A stretch of 64,000 nucleotides of DNA from positions 54,784,984-54,848,983 of the forward strand of contig NC_088300.1 of NCBI RefSeq assembly GCF_032854445.1, read 5' to 3'. Made by a program: the position numbers and the translations under genes. The notes under the pieces were generated by a model, which saw only the letters and a list, made by a program, of their open reading frames with translations, did no database searches and had not been told where the DNA came from. Numbering within the stretch: the stretch's first letter is position 1; each line of letters opens with the position of its first letter. The DNA is from Liolophura sinensis (Eukaryota > Mollusca > Polyplacophora > Chitonida > Chitonidae). Below, one piece after another: positions 12,701 to 21,700 of this stretch.

Positions 12701-15700
12701 AAATCTGTTTGTGTTCAAGTCCTGTTGTCTGATATCCATCGCCCTGTACAAGTATGTCTGTGCATTTTAATGTTGTAGTTTAGCATTCTGCATCTGTCGC
12801 GTGGCAAAAGCCCTTTGTGACATCACTGTTCACAATATGATCAGAAAAAAAACACTCAAGCATCCAGTGATTTATAGGCAATTTACTAGATTGTAAAAAT
12901 TTAATAAAAATAGTATATAGTCTGACATATGCTTCAAAACAGTGTTTTTTTTTTATCTTTTTTTAACTTCAAAGTAGACATTTACACTATGCAAAGAGTA
13001 TTACAGAATAATTTAGTCCTTAACCTTAGTGTTTGGCTGAAATTTCATTTACTGGTATTCTGGATTGAAAGTACACAAATCTGTTCAAAGGTTTGCTCTG
13101 ATATTGTAATTTTCAGACTTGTAGATAAGGAACTCACATGAGCATTTACTAACCTGAGCAAATCTACCTTCGCCCACCCTAATAATGGGTGTACATAAAA
13201 GAAGTACACAACTGGGCATACAAATATTACATGTAAATGTACAGGTCAACTCAACATTCAGCTATTAGCGTACATGAAATGTAGACAAAATGTGGACGGC
13301 TGAAATGTAGACAAAATGTGGAAGTTTCGGTGCTTCAAAAATACAAACCACCCTTTTAAACTGGTCTTATTATATAAATAACTGAGAGTCAATGATATAT
13401 ATTGACATTTTTCTTCCATTTTGTAAATTGCACACTGCCTTATAAGGTGATTTTTTAGTTTTTTTTTGTTTAGAAGCTCCCATTCAAGAAAGGCTATCAT
13501 GTCTTAATTTACTTCTACTGATCCTATAAACATGTTTGTACCAATTAAGTTTGGCCACCTCAGGTGGTATATGTACCAATATCACGTCTGGCCGATGGAC
13601 TAAATGTCATAATTGTGGCCAAAATCAAAAAACGCAATAGCAAAGAATTTATGCATTAAATCATATTAAATTGCATATTCTCAACTCCTTATTTATTAGT
13701 TACCAGTGACCAATTTTTAAAACGTCAGCATCATCTTAATTTGGCTTTCTTTGGCCATATATTGAATTTGTCAGTATTTTGCCTGCATTTGATGATATGA
13801 ACAAAAGGCAAGACCTGCAGACCTGCCATCCTTTAAAATGAAACTTACCAGAATGTTCGGAAGCCACAATTCATAATTCAAGTTTCACATTCACATGAAC
13901 CTAAACAGAATCCAATATCTGATTTTCAGTTTCTAAACCTAATTACATCCTTCAGTTCAAAAACTGCATTTTATGTTTATCTACAGTGCACTGCTCCAGT
14001 GCTGGATGACACACAGCACAGACATGATGTGGTGTTATAATGTGTATTTGGTAGTCCTCTGTACCTCACCTTACTCTTGACATGGGGGTGTATATTAGGG
14101 TCCTGCAAGACCAGCAGTCCCATGGCTAACCCCACAGCTCCACGTACTCCACTCCATGTCATCACAACCATCTCCTTCACGCTCAGTCCATAGCCAATGT
14201 GCCTCAGGATGGGCATAAGTAGACCCAGCACCATGAAACTAGACCATGAGTAAAGTATTACAAATAGCCAATCTGTCTCAGGATGGGCATTAGCAGATCC
14301 AGCACCATGAGACTAGACCAGGGGTAAATACTACAAATAGTCAATCTACCTTTAGGATTGGCATACAGTACATGTAAGTAGAATCGAGCAGAAGCAGGAA
14401 ACTAGAACAGAAATGAAGTACCACAAAAAGCCAATCTATCTGAGGACGGGCATATTAGACTCAGCACCATGGCCCAGTTGTTCAAAAGTGTACTAATTTA
14501 GCCGTTAAGCCCAGCATTAACTTTACTCACCCAAGCATACATAATTTAACTTTACTCTGGACTAAACTAAAAGTACCACTAGCTTTGCATTAGGTCAAGA
14601 CTGGTATTAAGATTTAAGCCTTAGCTTAACTTTTAGTACATCTTTGAACAACCTGCCCCAGGAAACTAGGAGTGCAGTATTATAAATGGCAATGGCAAAA
14701 ATGTGCCTCAGTATGGGCATACATGTAAGTAGACCCAGAACCCTTACCATAAAACAAAAAGTAAAAGTAGAGCATTACGGATAATCAATGTGCCTCAGGA
14801 AGGGCGTAAGTACACCCACCACCATGAAACTAGAACAGGGGCATATACCTAATAACCGGTATGCTTCAAGTTGGGCAGAACTAGCCCTATCACCATGAAA
14901 CAGGAATGAAGCACCACAGAATTGACGACTGTGATTCCAGATCGAAGGGCATACCATGCACCATGAAACTAGAATAGCAGTATTAAAATATTGCAAAGAT
15001 AACCACTGTGATTCGATCAGGGTGGGCATGACAGCAGACCCAGCACCATGGGGCCCGTCTTACAAATTAACCTGTCGCAACATGCACCTGACACAAGGTC
15101 CATGGAAATTAACGTACGCTGAAGAGATGGTAATTGGTAAACCATGGTAAATTCCCTTTACTGTATTTCTTCAACATTTTTGAACATTTGCAAGGTGTTT
15201 ATTCACTGATATTCTGAAGGCATCAGTCTTTTACACTTTTTGAGAAGCCCTGAAAATGTCCAATCCAGCCAATGCAGTTGGCAAAATCAAATTAAAAATG
15301 TGCACTGAAAGTTGATCTTTCACATGCAAAAAGGTTGAGGACTTAGGGTATTGGTATGTTGCATTGTGAGGGCTTTGAAAGGCAAAAGTAAGAAGAAACT
15401 TGAAAGTAAGTTATCAAAAAAAACCAATATACTTCATGGTTATCAGTGGACCTACATATGGCACCAAGAAATTACAGACAAAGAGTGAAGTATTACAAAA
15501 TAATAACCCATGTGATTCACGAGGATGGCAGAAGACCTAATACCAGGAAATCAGACAGGAATCAGTGATATACCAGTATTATACAATAATACTGAAACCA
15601 CAATAAAAGATTAACAGAAAATGTGCAGATACTGAGGGGAAAAAAAACACCTCACCAGGTACCTGACAAACCTAAAAATTCAGGCTTACAGCAGCTGCTG

Positions 15701-18700
15701 CTGTAATATTTATTGATTTATTTGATTGTTGTCTTCTGCCATTGCTCAAGAATATTTCATTTATACAAAAGTGGCCAGTATGGTGGGAGGAAACTGTGGG
15801 AAACCCACGAGCATCCACAGGTCAGTGGCAGCTTGACCTTCCCACACACAGCCAAAAAGGGAGCCAAAAACCATGCATGTACATATACACAAAACCCACT
15901 GGCATTGTAAACACTGTCTTTCTGGCTCATACTGCTGTAATGCATAATAACTGAAGTTATTTCACATACCGTATAACATTGACACCAAAATAGAGAACAA
16001 CTCCATAGAAGGCATCCATTTCTTCTATCTCTCCATCATGAATGGCCTTCTCTTGAATCACCAGTCCAACCAGGATAAATATTAGTGTGTTTGCCAGGTA
16101 TGCCAGCACTTCCCAAAATCTGCTCAACCAATGTAATGAATGAATGAATTCTTGAGGTTTCACATCATACTTAACAATTTTTCAGTCATATATTAAAACA
16201 CGGAGTCATTAGGAGTGTGTAAATATATCATGTTTTCTACCTTGAGGCAGGATAAGTCATGTCTTCTACCTTGTGGCAGGATGAGTCATGTCTTCTACCT
16301 TGTGGCAGGATAAGTCATGTCTTCTACCTTGTGGCAGGATGAGTCATGCTGCAGAAGTGCTGCTGCCACTGAAGTGTCATGCCAACCCACCCAGTCACAT
16401 TATACTAACACCGGACAAAAAAGTCCTGGTCATTTGCTCTTACCTCTGTGCTGAGCACCAAGCAGGGCAGCAAGAGGTCCATTTTTTTGATATGATCTGA
16501 CACAGGCTTTGTCTCGATACTCTACCAATGAAATGGCATTGTAAAACTGCTCATTGCCAATCAAATATCAGTGTACAAGTGTCATACGTCAAAACTTAAA
16601 CTGGTCAGAATACTTTAATAACAATAATGTCACTTGGAAGTACACTGTAATATGCTATACACTTACATTTTTTATTTTTTCCTACATACATGTATCTTTT
16701 TTTGGCATGTTTGATATGTTTGTGTATTCTATTACATGGACCATGAGTCTGAAATTAAGTCAGGCATAAAGTACACATGTATCAAAGATTTAATGAATTT
16801 TGAGAAGACTCAATAGCCTTAAAGTAGTGAGAGTGTAATACCTGTGCAGAAAGACCTCCACCTCTGGGCTGATATTGGCCTTTCCACCACTGACGACAAC
16901 GCCCAGGACAACCACAGCTATCACAACCTGAGACTCCTAGAAACACGTCCCCTACAGGGAGACAAGTACAGACACAGTTATCAGTGTAACTCAAAGTATA
17001 ATTGAGTCTGTTCCATTCCATATAATTGAGTGGCGGTGCCACTGTTAGCATTTACCTTCAATTTATTATTTATTTATAATTAGCTACCCCAGTACATATT
17101 GTTAAATTGTTTAGGACCTGTTTACCTATAATAAAGTTTGAAGTCCCATGTGAATTCCTATTCATGGTTTATATTTCAGTTGTTAAATTATCAATAAGAC
17201 TAGTTTCTCATAAAACTATGTATACTGTATCTGCATTATTTGCAAATACTCTCTGCTAACAGAACAAATTTTAATTTGGACATTTTTCTTAAATTTCATT
17301 AAATACAGACTTTTCAAGAACACCTAAATAAATTAACAAGAAGTGTAGTCAGTGAAGTACACACAATCATCTGCGAATTTAACAGCTTTGTATGTAAGAA
17401 ACTCAGGAATAGTTATTGTTACCTCTTCTATCTATTTCAGTTGGTTGTTTTATAAATCAGAAAACTGATCGGCACAGATATAGTTTAAATAGGAAGTACT
17501 TTGCCCTACACATGAAGGCCTGAATGCCAAAAATGGAATCTTTGATTGAAACTGCATGATTTTTAATATATTCACATTGTTGAAACTGGCTAAATGCACT
17601 TTATTTCCATAGAAACCAGAAATTTGATCAAAAAATTATGAGAAGACTTCTATTTAAGTGACCTTATCGAAACTTCACAGACAGAGTGACAGATGGACAG
17701 ACATCGTGCTGACTTTAATCATCTCTTAAATTTAAGACATTATAAGGTCATGTTTTGAATTTTCCAAATTGTGTTTCAAGACTTTTGTGTTTCAAAACCT
17801 GTGTGAACGTTCTTTAAAGCATTACATGTGGGTCTAAACTGAACTGAAAGCCAGTTTTCTAACTGGAGAGTATTATTGAATATTATTGCAGAAGTACAAC
17901 ATGAACCACCACATTTCCAATCTTTTTATACTGCAAAGATTCTGAGGCAAATAGTCTATAAATCTCACCTATGTAATATGTAATATAGGTGGACGCCAGA
18001 GTGATAGTTATCTCAACCAGTGCATCGTTGAAAATGCGTGACAGCCAGAGTAAAGTCAGTCGCGCCATGACATAGCCAAAAACCGGGCCCCCAATGGATA
18101 CTTTTAACAAATGTAACACAATCTCTCCTCCTACGTTGGATAAACAGAGGAAAATCAGCTTAGACACAGGTTTGGGCAAAAAACAAGCAACCAGTAACGT
18201 TATACTGTGGGCTGAACATTACCATACATATTAGGCGCACTACAATAGCAAAGATCAAGGCTTCAGTTTTTGGCCAGATCACAAAAACATATTATCTGTG
18301 ATCATTGTTACGGACAACATATTCAGGCTTTTAAATATTCACAAGAAAAAGTAATTTCATTTATACAGAAATGAAAAGTGCAACTGGTAATGAATTATAC
18401 CTCCCATATAGTCCTTTGGAGAGAGAATCTTTTGAAAGACAGTAAAGAGAACTATGGCTGCTCCATCATTCAGTAGAGATTCACCTTCAATAAGCATGGC
18501 CAGCTGCTTAGAGGTACCTGTGTAAGAGTATTACACAGCGTATGCATACATGTAGATTACATTTTGGAATTTAATTATTACATTTATTATTTATATAAAG
18601 GTGAAATGTCAAGATTTGACTCAGTTTGATATCACTTTTACTATTACATTGTGATATTTCACAACCACACGCCATTACATACAAAAAGAAACATTTTGTT

Positions 18701-21700
18701 TTTTGATGTCCCAATCCAAGCTCTGCGAGATGACATTATAATACAAGTTTAATCACGTTTTACATTCCTCTGTCTTGTGGGTCATCATTTGAATCTCTCA
18801 CTCGAGCTATATTTATGGTATTCATGCAACCTTCACTGTGCAATATTCTCTATAACTTGAACATTAAATAATCATACTAAATTTCACAAAACAAAATGAC
18901 ATCCATGTAAGATTTTAAAGTCCAACACAAACTACTTGAAGGACTGAGGGAAAAGTCTTTCAAAGTTTGCACCTGTTGGAAAACATCATGTCTCTTTGCC
19001 ATCTTTATTTCATTGTTTGAATTTGTTTATCAGCCAGTATTTCAAATGAAAGAACATTTATCTAGTTGATTGATATTATCTCACATATATTCTTCACTTA
19101 TACATGTATAAATATTGGTAGTCACTTTCATGGGTTTAGGAAACTGGGGTGCCCAGAGTAAACCAACAGGTTGCCTTCAGCAAATAACTGGTGAATTGTC
19201 ACCAAATCATAGAGAACAGGAAAATGAAGGCAAGTTTAATCAATTACACCTTTTTTTTTCTCATAAAATAAGAATTACTGATACTCAAATGTCACTATAC
19301 AGAGGTCAAAATGTTTGGTCATTCATTTGTTTATAAAAATGATGACTTCAAACTGATTCCAGGTCATCACAAAGAGAACTTTATTCCAAGCAAAATTTAT
19401 AATTCCTGACACATCAATGAATGTTTATTATATTTCATTCACTTTCATGTTACTTCATCAATTATCCTAATGGAATCTGATGTATTTCACATCTGGAAGT
19501 TAAATGAGCTTAAATTTTGTTAAAGCCATCACTCTGACAAGCTCAAAATATCAAACATTTGACCTCTGCCTCAATGACTGAAGTAAATTTAAATGTAATT
19601 TGAATACAATCACATTTTACAAAGAACATGTACACAGTTAAAATATTTGTCTCACCCAATTCTCGCAGAAGTGACACAACAGCGACAGGGTCTGTTGCGC
19701 TGAGAATACAACCAAACATCATGCCGACATTCCATCCCCAGTTATAGTCGCGGAACAGATACACTGCCATTAGGCAAGTCAGAAAGGAGGCAAAGACTGA
19801 AAGGGCAAATGAGGGACAAGGCAATTTTAGTAAGATAAAGTAGTTCCTGTCTTCGACAAGCATGCCATTATCATACAGAGTGATAGTGACAGTTTAAAGT
19901 AACTGTGAAACTGACCTGCGAACGACATGTGAAGATGATATTTAGAAATATCCTTTATACATAAGTACACTATGTTTTCGCATTACATTACATCAGTACA
20001 ACAACAGTGTCATCCTCATGCAAATTTTTTTTTCCGTATTTGAAACCAAAACCCACAAAAGACCATATTTGAGAAGATCAATCCATTACACTGATAATGT
20101 TAAATTAGTTTTATGCACTCTACATGCATATATATATATATGTATATGTATACCATAGAAAAAACGTGACAAACTCAACTTGTTGATTTAGCTTACTAGT
20201 TTCGCCGTATCATGACGGTTCCTAAAAGCTTTTTTCGTATATATATATATATATATATATACATACACACCACCCCATGTTAAAATTGGCGGACTGAACC
20301 AACCATGCCACATCACAAAGGAACTTAAATTTGTTTTCGTCATGCCATCTCTCAAATCACACATATTTTAATGAAGGTGTTTAATGGTGAGAATTAAACA
20401 ATGACTTGTTTATATTCTTTATCACATTAAAGTTAGCTAAACAACACACTCCAAGCTGTTATAGCCCATATCTCACACACGACAGGTACAGTATGTTCCT
20501 TATCTACTCCAGGTATAGCCAACATCTGACGGACTATAACAGACAAGCCACACACAGGTACAGTACGTTCCTTATCTACTCCAGGTAAAGCCAACATCTG
20601 ACGGACTATAACAGACAAGCCACACACAGGTACAGTATGTTCCTTATCTATTCCAGGTATAGTCAACATCTGATGGACTATAACAGACAAGCCACACATA
20701 GGTACAGTATGTTCCTTATCTACTCCAGGTATAGCCAACATCTCACGAACTAATAACAAACAAGCCACTCATAGGTACAGTTTCTTACCCAATCCTGGCA
20801 CAGCCAACAGAAGCACCTGTGAAAAGGACTTGATGAACGTGTGAGCTTCCATGACAAAAGCTGATTCAAAGATGAGGATAGGTAAAAAAATGTGAAGAAG
20901 GAGATGAGGGTCCACTTCAGAAATAACAGCATACTGATGTAACGCTTCACTCAACTTCGATATGAATCCAAAGACAATTCCAATAACCAGTAGTAGAACG
21001 GTGTAAGGGAGATGAATACGCTTGCCTAATTGAAGTAGGAAAGCTGGAAAGAGAGAAAAAAAAGAAAAAATAAATCGCTTTCACATGGATGGGCAAGTAT
21101 TCAGATACAAAATAAATGAAGGCCCTCAAAGAGGTGATTGTGATGACAAAATGTAATGAAATGAGTACTGACTTTCAAATGATTGATACAGGTCTATCTT
21201 GATATAATGATACTCATCACGTTGTGTTCCTTGAACTGTAGAGTACTGTAATAGTTGTTATGCGTGCTAACAGTATACTGTGATCTGTTTTGATTATCAG
21301 ATCTAAAAGTACAATATATCAGGAGAGGAATACTCCATGGTTAGAACGTCTAGATGTGTGGTCTGTATGGTTCAGAACAGCAAAAGGTGTATCCTAATGC
21401 ATGTGATGTGACTATTACTAAAAGTTTCTGAAGCTCAATGTCGGGTCTTCAATACAAACCATGCACCATTGACATATATCATGTACTTTACGTGTCTGCT
21501 GCAAATTTTGAGAAGAACATTCAGTACATGTATCTGTAGCTTGTTTTGTTACACTTCATGAACTTCACTGAAGTAATAGTTAGGATCAACTCACATAGTT
21601 CATACAGTTCATAGCAAAGGCTTTTCACATGCGTTGAAACTGTATAATTCCAGCATCTGCAAGCTTAATTCATTTCACATTTATTCTTTGAAGGTAATAA

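Noticed and set aside
16240-16350. Minisatellite with GGTAGAAG steps as another SLC9C1 junction array
   Set aside because: The unit matches a family 2 SINE end, not the exon 6 or exon 7 boundaries.
20433-20768. 111-codon minus-strand repeat frame
   Set aside because: Array D read-through; not joined to exon 2, whose frame hits a stop right after the donor.
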